From Calamus simplicifolius (taxonomy: Eukaryota; Streptophyta; Magnoliopsida; Arecales; Arecaceae), in contig UESW01003900.1 in the NCBI GenBank assembly GCA_900491605.1, forward strand, positions 2,069,962 through 2,133,961: a DNA stretch of 64,000 bases. The letters are read 5' to 3'. Below are positions 47,652-57,772 of this stretch, piece by piece; position 1 is the stretch's first letter, and every line of letters starts with the position of its first letter. The position numbers and the translations under genes are program-made. The notes beneath the pieces were generated by a model. The model was not told the DNA's origin, did no database searches, and saw nothing but the letters and a program-made list of their open reading frames with translations.

Positions 47652-47922
47652 ACAGTGGCACGGAGAAGATGTCTCAGATGCCACCTGGAGGCGGGCCGAG
47701 GGCAGTTCGAGGACGACATACGAACCTACACGAGGAAGAGCGCGACGGGGGCGTCAGCGCCTTCAGGTGGGGGAGGATTGTCACCGCCCCAGTAGTGCGC
47801 ACAGCCAGGAGGGCCGTAGCGCAGCCCGTGGCGCGCAGCACGGGTAGGTAGGACTGGTCGAGGGCCTACCAGGACGAGACTGACCATGCGACATGATGTG
47901 CACGCTCGTCCTGGGGTCGACG
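47652..47922 (+). pseudogene. central fragment: chromodomain end plus 144 bp of LTR
   Basis: The plus strand reads QWHGEDVSDATWRRA in the chromodomain, then a short 3' untranslated part with a purine tract (ggtgggggaggat). The first 144 bp of the family LTR follow from 47779, broken off after gggtcgacg. It is joined directly to RNase H sequence at about 47923. Confidence 0.8.
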
Positions 47923-47926
47923 TCTA

Positions 47927-49661
47927 GTGGCCTACGAGAGCAGAAAATTCAAGGACGCTGAGACCCGATACTCGGCGCACGAGAAGGAGATGACCGCCGT
48001 GATTCATTGCTTGGAGGTGTGGCGCCACTATTTGCTGGGGACGAAGTTCAAGATCATCACCGACAATGTCGCCAACACCTACTTCAAGACTCGGCACAAG
48101 TTGACACCAAAGCAGGCTCGCTGGCAGGAGTACCTGGCGGAGTTTGACTTCGACTGGGAGCATCGGCCGGGACGACAGAACCAAGTGGTCGACACCCTCA
48201 GCCGCCAAGTCAACCAGGAGTTCGTGGCCGCGGTGGCGACCATGCAGACAGACATGACCAAGCGCATCCGCGAGACAGCACAGACAGATGCAGCCTATGC
48301 AAAAGTGATGCGCGACGTCACGAGCGGCTTGGTGCGGCGCTTTTGGATCCAGGACGGCCTGCTTCGTGCGCAGGGAGGCAGGTTGGTCGTGCCAAAGAAT
48401 GATGCTCTGCGGCGCGACCTATTAAAAGAGTCCCATGACTCAAGGTGGGCGGGCCATCCGGGCATCGAACGGATGTACGCCCTCCTTTCTCGAGATTTCT
48501 ACTAGCCGAACATGTGGAGAGATGTGGAGGCTTATGTGCGGAGCTGCCTCATATGCCAGATGGACAAGGTGGAGCGCAAGAGACCGGCAGGATTACTTCA
48601 GCCGCTGCCTATACCAAACCGACCGTGGGCATCCGTGTCCATGGACTTTATTGCTGGATTTCCAGAGGTGGATGGCAGGAAGACCATCTTCGTGGTGGTG
48701 GACCGATTCTCGAAGTACGCCATCTTCATGGCTGTACCCGAACCCTGTACGGCAGAAACCTACGCCTCACTTTTCTTCAGCCATGTAGTGAAAGTCTTCG
48801 GCATTCCCGGGGACATCATCAGCGACCGTGATGGGCGTTTCACAGGGAAGTTCTGGACCATGCTCTTCCAAATCGTGGGCACAGAGCTCAAATTCTCCAC
48901 GGCATTCCACCCACAGACGGACGGTCAGATCGAGCGGGTGAACGCCTTGCTCGAGGAGTATCTACGGCACTTCGTCACAGCTAGACAGCGGAACTGGCTG
49001 GAGTTGCTGGATGCGGCACAGTTCTCATACAACCTCAACCGCACCTCAGCAACGAATCAAAGCCCAACGGAGCTGTGCCTAGGCTACCAGCCTAGGACAC
49101 CTTTGGAGGTCGCACGCCAATACGACGGCCCATGCCCAGCGGCGCACTTGTTTGCAAGGGACAAGACCGACAATATGGCGAAGGCGCGCAACAGCTTGGT
49201 GCGGGCGGCGATGCGGATGAAGCTGCGCGCAGACGAGCATCGGCGACCGATAGAATTCCAAGTGGGCGATTTGGTCATGCTAAAGATCACGCCCTACCTT
49301 TGGAAAAAGGCCACCAAGCGGAAGCAACACAAAGGGCTGTTGCCGAGGTATGATGGCCCTTTCAAGGTGCTCGGTGTTCCACGTGAGTTTCCTCAAACCC
49401 TACCATGGAGACTTGGTTGCAGATCAGCTCGAGAACCTCGGCAAGATGCGCCCTACCGTTCGCCCGAGATTTGCAAGGAAGATTGCTAGGATTTTGGCGG
49501 ACAGGAAGGTGGGGACGAGTCAAGGACCCCAGTACACGGAGTACTTGGTACAGTGGCACGGAGAAGATGTCTCAGATGACGACATACGAACCTACACGAG
49601 GGAGAGCGTGACGGGGGCGTCGGAGCCTTCAGGTAGGGAAGGATTGTCACCACCCCAGTAA
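47927..49661 (+). pseudogene. RNase H-integrase-chromodomain, right arm
   Basis: RNase H end: ESRKFKDAETRYSAHEKEM and IITDNVANTYFKT. Integrase finger: KESHDSRWAGHPGIERMY and CLICQMDK. Catalytic triad: SVSMDFIAGFPEV, IISDRDGRFTGKF and GQIERVNALLEEY. A single TAG at 48503-48505 interrupts a frame that is otherwise open to about 49370. Relative to the left arm, a 59-bp deletion there shifts the frame before VFHVSFLKPYHGDL, and a second deletion removes the middle of the chromodomain (WHGEDVSDDDIRTY). The final stop is at 49661. Confidence 0.85.
49631..49644 (+). other. polypurine tract, right arm
   Basis: aggtagggaaggat directly before the LTR start tgtcacc at 49645. Confidence 0.65.
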
Positions 49662-50825
49662 TGCGCACGGCCAGGAGGGTCGTAGCGCAGCCCGTGGCGC
49701 GCAGCACGGGTAGGTAGGACTGGTCGAGGGCCTACCGGGACGAGACTGACCGTGCGACAGGATGTGCACGCCCGTCCTGGGGTCGACGAACCCCATGTCA
49801 GATGTGGCACGAGGTTGGTGATCCAATGCGCCACGGCCAGATGCAGACTTACTCTCCAGATGCGGCGACACGCGGAGTCAGCATCAGCGCGCTAAGTTAT
49901 CGGCAGGCGCGCATGGCCGAAGGAGATCCGAAAGAGCGCGCGGCTCAGCTGCATGGGCACAGGCTTTCCAGCAGAGCGCCCAGCAGCCTCGCACGCTCAG
50001 GCGCAGGTGGCGCCTGGCGCGCGAGCGCGCACCCAACCTGGGCGCATCGTGATGCGCCCAGCCCCTAGCAGCAACCGGACGGGCAGGAGGCCCGCCCACC
50101 AGGACGCACACCAGGCACGTGTGCCTAACGCCCGCAATGCGCGCGCCAGGAGGACGCGCGCCAGTTATCCATTAGCAGCATCTAGAAGATGTCCAGCGCC
50201 CAGCTGATTCAAAGGCGAAAGCGGTTAGCAGATAAAGATAAGATCAGATAAGGCTCAGGCGATTGGATAAGGATGGTTTAAACTAGGCGGTGCTAAGGGA
50301 TAAGCCGACTGGTTTGAATTAAGCTATGGATAAGGCCTATCTAATGAAGAGATAAGATGAGAGGCGGTGGCTTGCAGCTATAAAAGGAGGGGCGGACGAT
50401 CCTTAAGAGAGAAGAATACAACTCGCAGACTTCAAGCGATCGGGTGGAGAGCTTGGAGCATAGCCGACGAGGTTCCTTGGAGAGCTTTCTTTGTTTGAGA
50501 GTTGTAGGGCAGCGGCCCATCTTCCTTGTCATCCTCTTTGGATTGTATTAATCAAGAGGTTGGGACTTTGTCCCTTGGGGTTCTTGCGATCATCTATAAG
50601 GGAGGTTCCTATAACCTCATCCTAACGTGTGGGGCGCATCCACTCTGGTGCGGCCGAGGTGTGCTAAGTCTGTGCGAGAAAGAGGAGGCCTACGGCCACA
50701 CTCATCCCACCTTGGACGCGCGTCTTTGAGGCTGACTTAGCGCGCGCAGTGCTAAGGCCGGTCCCTAGCTAGGGCGCTTCCGTGTAAAAGAAAGAAAAAT
50801 ATAACCTATACCTAGCCGGGTGACA
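49645..50825 (+). repeat. chromovirus LTR, right arm (1181 bp)
   Basis: Inverted partner of 45257-46599 with scattered substitutions. It lacks two stretches present in the left copy (between ttccttgg and agagctttc near 50480, and after gtcccttgg near 50575) and has only one 14-bp unit. TATAAAAG lies at 50379-50386. Confidence 0.85.
50230..50360 (+). promoter_or_regulatory. GATA-box cluster upstream of the LTR TATA box
   Basis: About eight GATAA cores (for example gataaagataagatcagataa) lie within 130 bp before the TATA box at 50379. The same set, inverted, is in the left arm (about 45890-46020). GATA/I-box motifs bind plant GATA and Myb-type factors; use here is inferred. Confidence 0.4.
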
Positions 50826-50834
50826 AGAGGGTAA

Positions 50835-50888
<54 letters not shown>

Positions 50889-50943
50889 TTATATTATATT
50901 TATATTTATATTATATATATTTATATATATTTATATATATTTA

Positions 50944-50980
<37 letters not shown>

Positions 50981-51015
50981 AGAGAGGGAGAGAGTGAGTG
51001 AGTGAGAGAGAGAGA
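50826..51015. repeat. (TA)n-(GA)n microsatellite flank, right arm
   Basis: Inverted counterpart of 45173-45256. The TA part is expanded to about 140 bp with tatatt variants, followed by aaagagagaggga and gtgagtgagtg. Confidence 0.85.
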
Positions 51016-51262
51016 GAATGAAGGTATTGAAGAGGACTTCAAATGATAGTAAAACTGATCATTACTTTTGATGCTAGTCTACATACACTAAGGGTTGATT
51101 TCTTAGAGTAAAGACAAAATAAAACAACGTTAGCAAGATGTAAATATAATAACAAGATGGAAGAAAACTAAAAACTTTGCCTAATTGTTAATATCTATAT
51201 TCTACAATAAGTTAGATAAAAAATCCAACAAACCAATATGCAGACATGTTATCGAATCTGAG

Positions 51263-51268
51263 CCTTAC
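51263..51268 (-). promoter_or_regulatory. splice donor directly after the UBA2 stop codon
   Basis: The minus strand reads CAT-TAG|GTAAGG, a strong plant donor beginning at the base after the stop. It suggests a 3'-UTR intron running leftward. The acceptor was not found; the palindromic TE at 45173-51015 would lie inside such an intron. Confidence 0.45.
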
Positions 51269-52837
51269 CTAATGACCCAGGTAATGTGTTACACCGCCCA
51301 TGTGCCCAAGGCCCTGCTGGTTCCGTCCAGATCCTCCTTGTCCCATCTGGGAATTCCCATATCCACCCTGCACTGATGCCTGTGCCCCATATCCCCCCAA
51401 CACTCCAGGGTTCACGTTTCCCCCAACAGTAGGCACTTGATTCCCATAAGCGCCTTGCATCCCGTGCCCCCCACTGCTCACAATAGGGGTGGGAACCACC
51501 TGGTTCACCACCGGTGCCCCCACTCCAGCAGAACCCAAAGTGCCTAAAAGGTTAGTCAATCCCAGTCCGGCCCCCTGGCTCGCAAGGAATGCAGTCAGAG
51601 CCTGCCCTAACGCCGGGTTCAACCCTGCTGCTGCGGCGGCAGCAGCTGCAGCTGCTGGTTGAGCTGCTGCCTGGTTGAACCCCAAACCGGCGGCTGAAGG
51701 GGCTATCATATGCCCAGAAGAACCCGCTCCAGGCAAATGACTCCCCAACCCACCTATAAACCCAGCATTCTCACTCCTTGTGAAGTGAGATCCTTGCGCC
51801 CCAACTGCACCGGCACCATGATGCAAGCCGGCATGGTGGGAACCAGAGCCCTGAATGTGAAACCCCAGTTTGTTTGGTTTCGGCCCATCGATCGCCTTCT
51901 GGCAGTGCAAGATATGGCCTTCGAACTTTTTATGGGGTTCCTCCAATGCCTTCTTCGCACTCTCAATCGTCTTGTAGACAAAGAGACAGAATCCCTTCGG
52001 CTTCCCGGTCACCTTATCTAACCCTAAGGGCCCCTCCTCAATCTCCCCAAATTTCGAGAAGAATTGCAGCAGCTTCTGGGGATCGACATCGGCCCCAACA
52101 TTGCTGACGAAGATCTTGCGCTGCGTGTACTCCGACACTGGCGGGGCCGGGGGCGGGACCGGACCGGCAGAGGCTAGCTGGCAGGCGGTCATCCGGTTGC
52201 CGATTTTCTTCTGAGGCTGCTTCAGGGCGCGCCGGGCCCCGCTCCGGTGCTTGAAGAGGATGAATCCGTAGCCCTTGGACTTGCCGGTGGCCTTGTCGGT
52301 GACGGCGTTACAGTCCTGGATCTCTCCGTACTGGCGGAAGGCGGCGGTGAGGGTCTCGGCGTTGGTGTCCCACCCGAGACCGTGGACGAAGATCTTGCGA
52401 TGGGCCGGATCGACGTCTGCGATCCGGTGGATCTCCTCCAGGACATCAGGGTGCTTCACGGCGGCGTCGCGGAGGATCTCGATAAGCTGGTCCTTGGGGA
52501 AGGGTTCGAGGAGATTCTGGATGGAGGTCGGGTCGTCCTCCCCCTCCTCCTCGTCGCTGGCGATGGCATCGTCTCCGATGTCGCCGGCGACGCCGTTGCC
52601 AGCGGCGGAGGACGGCGGGTCAGGGTTGAGCGCGGAGGAGGAATCGGGGATCTGCGGTTCCTGATCATCGTGGGCGGCGGCTTCTTGGTTGATGTGCTCC
52701 TCTTCTTCGATGGGTTCTTCCTTGGTAGGGTCTTCTTGGCCGATGGGTTCTTCGTCTTTGGGTTCCTGGGCGGTGGATTCGGGAGCCGGTTCCTTAGCGG
52801 GCTCGGCCTTGTTCTCGAGCTTTCGCTTCTTGGCCAT
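51269..52837 (-). CDS. UBA2A: UBP1-associated protein 2-like RNA-binding protein (522 aa)
   Basis: An uninterrupted frame from the ATG at 52837 (context cgccATGGcc). It begins with a nuclear-localisation-like MAKKRKLE and an acidic Glu-rich tail to about residue 105. A conserved helix LLEPFPKDQLIEIL precedes RRM1 (about 148-215; RNP2 IFVHGL at 149, RNP1 KGYGFILF at 188). RRM2 is at about 241-315 (RNP2 IFVSNV, RNP1 KGFCLFVY at 281). A Gly/Ala/Gln/Asn-rich C-terminus has a poly-Ala run near 391-404. This is the layout of plant UBA2 proteins, nuclear heterogeneous-RNP-type factors that bind U-rich 3' UTRs and act with UBP1 in mRNA stability and stress responses. No intron lies in the coding region. 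Which of the UBA2 paralogues (a, b or c) it is cannot be settled here. Confidence 0.92.
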   Translation of the reverse strand: MAKKRKLENKAEPAKEPAPESTAQEPKDEEPIGQEDPTKEEPIEEEEHINQEAAAHDDQEPQIPDSSSALNPDPPSSAAGNGVAGDIGDDAIASDEEEGEDDPTSIQNLLEPFPKDQLIEILRDAAVKHPDVLEEIHRIADVDPAHRKIFVHGLGWDTNAETLTAAFRQYGEIQDCNAVTDKATGKSKGYGFILFKHRSGARRALKQPQKKIGNRMTACQLASAGPVPPPAPPVSEYTQRKIFVSNVGADVDPQKLLQFFSKFGEIEEGPLGLDKVTGKPKGFCLFVYKTIESAKKALEEPHKKFEGHILHCQKAIDGPKPNKLGFHIQGSGSHHAGLHHGAGAVGAQGSHFTRSENAGFIGGLGSHLPGAGSSGHMIAPSAAGLGFNQAAAQPAAAAAAAAAAGLNPALGQALTAFLASQGAGLGLTNLLGTLGSAGVGAPVVNQVVPTPIVSSGGHGMQGAYGNQVPTVGGNVNPGVLGGYGAQASVQGGYGNSQMGQGGSGRNQQGLGHMGGVTHYLGH

Positions 52838-52906
52838 GGCGAGAGAAAAAGGGGGTGGATTACTCGGCTAGGGTTCGAATAGGTAATGCTGCCGGGGGTC
52901 AAGGGG

Positions 52907-52914
52907 TTATATAG
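52907..52914 (-). promoter_or_regulatory. TATA box of the UBA2-like gene
   Basis: CTATATAA on the minus strand, about 70 bases before the start codon. This leaves room for a short 5' UTR of roughly 40 nt. Confidence 0.6.
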
Positions 52915-53134
52915 GGAGTCATATGACGAAAATGCCCTTAACCCTTTTACTCATTGTATAATCAAGGAGTGGTTCGGTAATCATTCGAACTTCACTCATC
53001 AAGCAGCTAGGATTTAATCAACATGTTGCAGAGCCTTCTACTTTGCTTGCTTTGACGTTATCAAGTGGCTAGGATTGATTCAGCATCTGGTGGAGCCTTC
53101 ACCGTTAACCATTAGAGCTAAGTTAAAGACAGAC

Positions 53135-53177
<43 letters not shown>

Positions 53178-53289
53178 TAAAAAGTATAGAAAAATAAAAT
53201 TTAAGATAGAAGATAAAATATTTTTGAAAGTATCCTTTAGAAATATGTAATAAGATTTAGAAAGAAAGAGAAGCTAAGTTTCCGATATA
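52915..53289. other. upstream region of the UBA2-like gene
   Basis: Contains two partly similar segments (aagcagctaggatt...atca and aagtggctaggatt...cagcat, about 53000-53095) and a TA microsatellite at 53135-53175. No further gene seen. Confidence 0.45.
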
Positions 53290-53680
53290 TTGGACTTTAT
53301 GAGATTATTGAAAAGATTGGGGTGCTTGGCATATAAATTAGCCTTACCTTCATAACTCTCTTAGATTCTTAATGTGTTCCATGTTTCAATGCTTAAGTGG
53401 TATCTATCATATTCCTCTCACGTGTTTCAAACTGAGCCTCTAGAGTTGTAGAAAGATTTATCCTATGCAGTGAAGCCAGTGCAGATTATGAGTTATGAGG
53501 TTAAAGATTCTGAGTTATGAGGTTAAGCAATTCGCAGTAAAAGAATTTCTTTAGTTAAAGTATAGCAGTAAAATTACCAAAAAGAAGAAGCTACATAGAA
53601 GAGAGAGGAAGAAATGAGATTTAAGTACCCCATCTATTTCGAGGATTAAAATAACTAAATTTTGGGGATAAAATTTCCTA
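53290..53680 (+). pseudogene. integrase C-terminus and chromodomain relic of a Tekay/Del-type chromovirus
   Basis: The plus strand reads IGVLAYKLALPS, NVFHVSMLKWYLS and HVFQTEPLEL, matching the end of integrase (VFHVSMLRKY in the family). It continues with KPVQIM, a degraded chromodomain and EREEEMRFKYP. Several stops and frameshifts are present. Only this 3' part of pol remains. Confidence 0.65.
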
Positions 53681-53692
53681 AAGGGGGAAGAT
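53681..53692 (+). other. polypurine tract of the Tekay-type element
   Basis: aagggggaagat between the chromodomain relic and the LTR start. It is preceded by the typical ttggggataaaatttcct. Confidence 0.6.
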
Positions 53693-55346
53693 CATAACAT
53701 CTCGAGCTTAGAAGCCTTGTATTTTAATTTTTATGTGTATGCCTTTATTATTGGTTTAACTTTCTGGTGTATGTAATTTAAGCGGAGATTTTGAAGAAAT
53801 AAAAGCTAAAATTTATAAGTGTTTTGAGTTTTCCCTTCTCTTTCCTTGTTTTCCTTTTATGTCATGAGATTTTATTTATTGGTCTTGTGTTTGAAGTTTT
53901 TTTTTTTTTTTTTGAAGGATTTCAATGATTTTTAGTTATTTTTTTATCTTTGAGATAAGTTGCAATGAAGAATTTGAGAGTTAGAATATGTTGGAATTTC
54001 TTTGGAGAGGTTATTAGCAAGTTAGCTGACTTGGCAATAGGCTAACATGGAAGTTATCCTTTTGTTAGCTAGCTACCATGCCTATTAATGGGCTAGTAGT
54101 TGGCTAACATGCCAATTATTTCCTTTGAATCCTTTGTTAGCTGGCTAACATGCCAGCTATTTCCCCTTGAATTCTTTGTTAGCTAGCTACCATGCCTACT
54201 AACGGGCCAATAGTCGGCTAACATGCCAACTAGTGTGGGAGAAGCTTATGTAAGAGCCACAGAAGTTAACTTTCATGCCGGCTAATCAATAAAAAGTTTA
54301 TATTTCTTTGATTTGGGAAGGAATTGAGTCATAGTAGCTAACTAGGGAGCCGGCTAACTTGATTTGATGAAATATCAATGAAAGAGGAATCGACATTAAC
54401 TTGGGGAAGTGTTCTAAAAATAGTTCCATAGTGACTACTGTTAGTCATATGACCTAGGGGAGTCTTTTGAAAATGTATGGTGTGATTATATTAGCACTAA
54501 CGCATTGGATTCAATTAGAACTCCACAAGTTAAGCATGCTTGGGTGAGCGTAGAGTAAGGATGGGTGACCTTTTAGAAGTCTTTTTGTTGCACCCATTCA
54601 GACAAATGGCAGAGAGTCGACTATCATTAACTAAGAAGTCTTTGTTTTTCTGATTGAAATGGAATTAAGCCTGGCTTGCCTTGAAATATCTAGTCATTTG
54701 GAAGATTTACCAAGGGCAAGTAAGAAAAAAGGTTTTAAAGTTATTTGGGAAGTTGATTAAGGGTAAAATAGAAAAGAAATTTTAAAGGAAAAAATATCAA
54801 GGTTGAGGAGAGCCATATGGACTTCAAATGTATGCCTTAAGAGTTATAAAAAGCAAAGTGAAGATTTTTATAGGTAATTAAAACTTACTAACCCATTTTC
54901 TTAGCCCTTAAGCCATTGTATGAAAGGAAAAAGGAGAATAAAAAGAGAGAGAAAAAAGGGAGAGAAGAGATTTTAGCTGTGGGAAACACGAAGAAAAAGA
55001 AAAAGAAAAAAAAAGAAAAAGAAAAAGAGAGAAGCTAGGGGTTTTTAGATTTACTCTCTAAGGTCAAAAGTTTGGTTTTAGGGAGCCAATGCAAGAGAAA
55101 TAACAGCTAGTAAAAAGTGCTAGCAACTAAGGTGAGTAAATTTCTCATCTAGCTTGGAAATTAATTTATAGTATCATGTGGATATTTTACTGTTGCTACG
55201 GATTTTTGTTATCCAACTTGGGGTGAGATAGCAGTGCACGTAGGGGTTCGGGTGGCATCCTCCTATCCTTATGGACCTACAAAATAATGTCCTCATGCAG
55301 GGGTTAAGGTGGGTGGTCCCTGCGGAGGGCCCTTCGATGCCCAAGT
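53693..55346 (+). repeat. 3' LTR of the Tekay-type element, interrupted by copia
   Basis: Starts cataacatctcgagc, where the family has TGTAACATCCCGAGC-like ends. At least 1654 bp are visible. It contains a 5S-rRNA-like segment (54477-54595) and a GAAAAA microsatellite (about 54983-55036), and breaks at 55347, where a copia LTR begins. The remainder should lie beyond the copia element, outside this window. Confidence 0.6.
54477..54595 (+). ncRNA. 5S rRNA-derived segment within an LTR
   Basis: About 119 nt align end to end with plant 5S rRNA by eye. Clearest are agaactccacaagttaagc and atgcttgggtgagcgtag, then taaggatgggtgacc and gttgcaccc. The A box and part of the C box of the internal pol III promoter are recognisable; the segment carries many C-to-T and G-to-A type changes. 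It is not a functional 5S gene. It is comparable to the 5S cassette known in Cassandra TRIM elements, but lies here in a much longer LTR. Confidence 0.75.
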
Positions 55347-57302
55347 TGATGGGAATTATGTATTGAAGACATGAATCAAATTCATACAATATAGCAGAAA
55401 ATATAATACAAAATTCCCAGATGCCCAGGATCCTTAGGAACAGATTCATTAAAATTAGAAATAAAATCTAAAATATTAGATTTATTCATACATGAGTCCT
55501 TTATCGATAGAGAAAAGGATGAAGCCGGTAAATCCTCTGCCACTAGCCGTCCATATGTCCGGCCTCTAACGGTGATCCGTGCGAAGAAGAGGTATGAAGA
55601 TGACACATAGGAAGAGAGTGGTGCTAGCGCCTCTTGAATCCCCTTATAGAAATATTCAAAACAGAAGATATGGAGATCCCTTTATAGAAATATTCAAAAC
55701 AGAAAATATCTCCATAGATCTAAAAGATCTAATCTTTTTCTTTTCTATTTGAAGAGGAAGAGAAGGAACATATTTATAGGAAGAGAGGGAGAGAAAGAAA
55801 TATTCAAAGGAGAAGAAGAGACCTCTTTTCTGACTCATGGTAACATTATGGCAACCTTAATCCAAGAAAGAGGAAGAGACTCCCCTTCTCATAGTAACGT
55901 TGATCGAAGGAAGAGGAAGAGATTTCCTTCTCATCATAACGTTAATCTAAGTGTCACAACCTTTGAAATTAGGAGTTAGTTATCACATAACTACATGCCC
56001 TAATCTGTATGTGTTCATCATCGTACCGTAGAGATTTATCATGCCTAATCCATGGGTATGAATCCTTCTTCATATGGCTGAGATTTACCATCCATACCCA
56101 AATAATCAGAGCCGTCTATCACATGGATCAAGCCATATTTGGGTATCCAATTATTTGTTCATCATATGCACAAACAATTTCTCCCTAACATTGTTCCTTT
56201 TACTATAATGGATCTATCCATTATTATTTTATCTTCTTTAAATTGGTATTACCCAATTAATTAATTGATCATCTTATCTGAATTAAATCTAATTTAATTC
56301 TCATTTAAATTCATCCAAAATTCTTCTTAATGCATGTGACCCATTAGGCCCTTTAATATGTTGGCAATAATCATGTCCTAATCACAGACCCTAGGAATGA
56401 TTGGACAACTCTTTGTCCAAGTCAATAATATGATTATAAATCATGAGAGGCCTCTAGCAAAGCATAATGACCACTCAACTGCTAAAGGTTTTGTTGATGT
56501 GACTATCAACAATACTTGTCCATAAACGGTTACCGTATGATCAAATCTTTTCGTCACATATCCCAGATCAATCAGTGGTATGGAATGTATTAACCCTGTA
56601 ATTGATCTTTATTTACTTGATCTCAGGAAAAATTGACTCATATGAATTAGAACTTCGAAACCATTTTGAATTCCAACTCAATCTTGCAAGGATTTAACAA
56701 TCAATTTAATCCATCAAGTGGCCGTGGGATATATCCCTTTCTATCAAGGAAGATGAATCATGTCTTGATCAAATACCACCTTCATGTGCTTCATGCCATA
56801 CCCAACCGATACCATATTTACCACCCACGGCTAGAGCGACATTTGGATATCGTCAAAGCATGACACCATCGATACTATATAGAATATCCATATGAGATCT
56901 CTGTACCGGTCATCCAATGCATCGTTACAATAACGAGCATCCACACATCTATCCAAGTATCTTCATACTTTGGCTTGTGAAATCAGCTGCTCACCCTAAG
57001 GGTGAGGATATACAATATGTGCCAGTCTCACGGTGTTCGATAGTGTCCAGTCCCATCTACATATCGATTAGGGAAATTTAAAGAATCGAACCATAACATG
57101 CAATTTGGATCTCACAATTTGTAATCTCTATTACAAATTACATATGCACGGTTCATATTCTTTTGGACTTTATTTCACAGACATATATATCAAATATATA
57201 ATAAAAGATATCTGGATAGATAAAGAAACCATTTTTATTTGATTTATATTTATAGAGTGTATATAGCATCCAATTCGATTAGATTTAGGACATACACTAA
57301 CA
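55347..57302 (-). repeat. 3' LTR of the copia element (1956 bp)
   Basis: The plus strand runs tgatgggaattatg ... acatacactaaca. A minus-strand TATA box is at 55771-55778. A short tandem duplication (tatagaaatattcaaaacagaa) lies at about 55646-55706. On the minus strand the adjacent 57303-57313 is the polypurine tract. Confidence 0.88.
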
Positions 57303-57314
57303 ATCTCCCACTTG

Positions 57315-57772
57315 CACTAGAGCCAATCACCCATGTATCCAATACCAAGTGACTCAGCATGACCATCATGCTTCTACTGTGGCAGGACTTTAATGAACGG
57401 ATCGATAATATTTTCGTCCATAGGGACTCGTTCAATTTTTATATCATTTCTACCAATAATCTCTCTAATTACATGGTATCTTCTGAGTACATGTTTGGAC
57501 CTCTGATGAGACCTTGGCTCTTTAGCTTGCACATTAGCTCCATTGTTGTCGCAATACAAGTGTACTAGATCAGCAATGCTTGGAACCATACCAAGTTCAG
57601 TAATAAACTTTTTGATCCAAACTGCTTCTTTGGCTGCATCTAATGCTGCAATGTACTCGGACTCGATTGTAGAGTCAGTAGTTGTTTCTTGCTTGGAACT
57701 CTTTCAACTAACTGCACCACCATTGAGTGTAAAGACATATCCCGATTGAGATTTAATATCATCTTTATTAGA
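57315..57772 (-). pseudogene. copia RNase H remnant
   Basis: Reads KSQSGYVFTLNGGAVS, ESEYIAALDAAKEAVWIKKF, LYCDNNGANVQAKEP and RSKHVLRRYHVIREII. Order and motifs are standard for copia. Stops interrupt it, including one in place of Trp after GGAVS. Confidence 0.85.

Larger units (their letters stand above)
45173..51015. mobile_element. palindromic head-to-head chromovirus pair
   Basis: The left arm (45173-47651) and right arm (about 48680-51015) are inverted copies: (CT)n and (TA)n flank, LTR, then pol 3' end. Both LTRs are outward-facing 3' LTRs; no 5' LTR, PBS, gag or PR is present. The centre (47652-47922) is a third piece of the same family, and the right side extends further into RNase H than the left. 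Because the flanking microsatellite is inverted too, this is a rearrangement or inverted duplication, not one or two simple insertions. Assembly error is possible. Confidence 0.8.

Noticed and set aside
47441..47851. 136-codon plus-strand open frame across the palindrome centre
   Set aside because: Composed of antisense integrase, chromodomain and LTR pieces joined by rearrangement; no coherent domain.
45252..50830. cctct / agagg as a target-site duplication of the palindromic element
   Set aside because: They are inverted, not direct, repeats and belong to a longer inverted flank, so they do not mark a normal insertion.
52247..52882. 211-codon plus-strand open frame opposite the UBA2-like gene
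   Set aside because: Shadow of the GC-rich N-terminal coding region; Gly/Val-rich low-complexity product without any recognised motif.
54477..54595. Functional 5S rRNA gene
   Set aside because: Many substitutions including in the C box, no T-run terminator directly after it, and it is embedded in an LTR.
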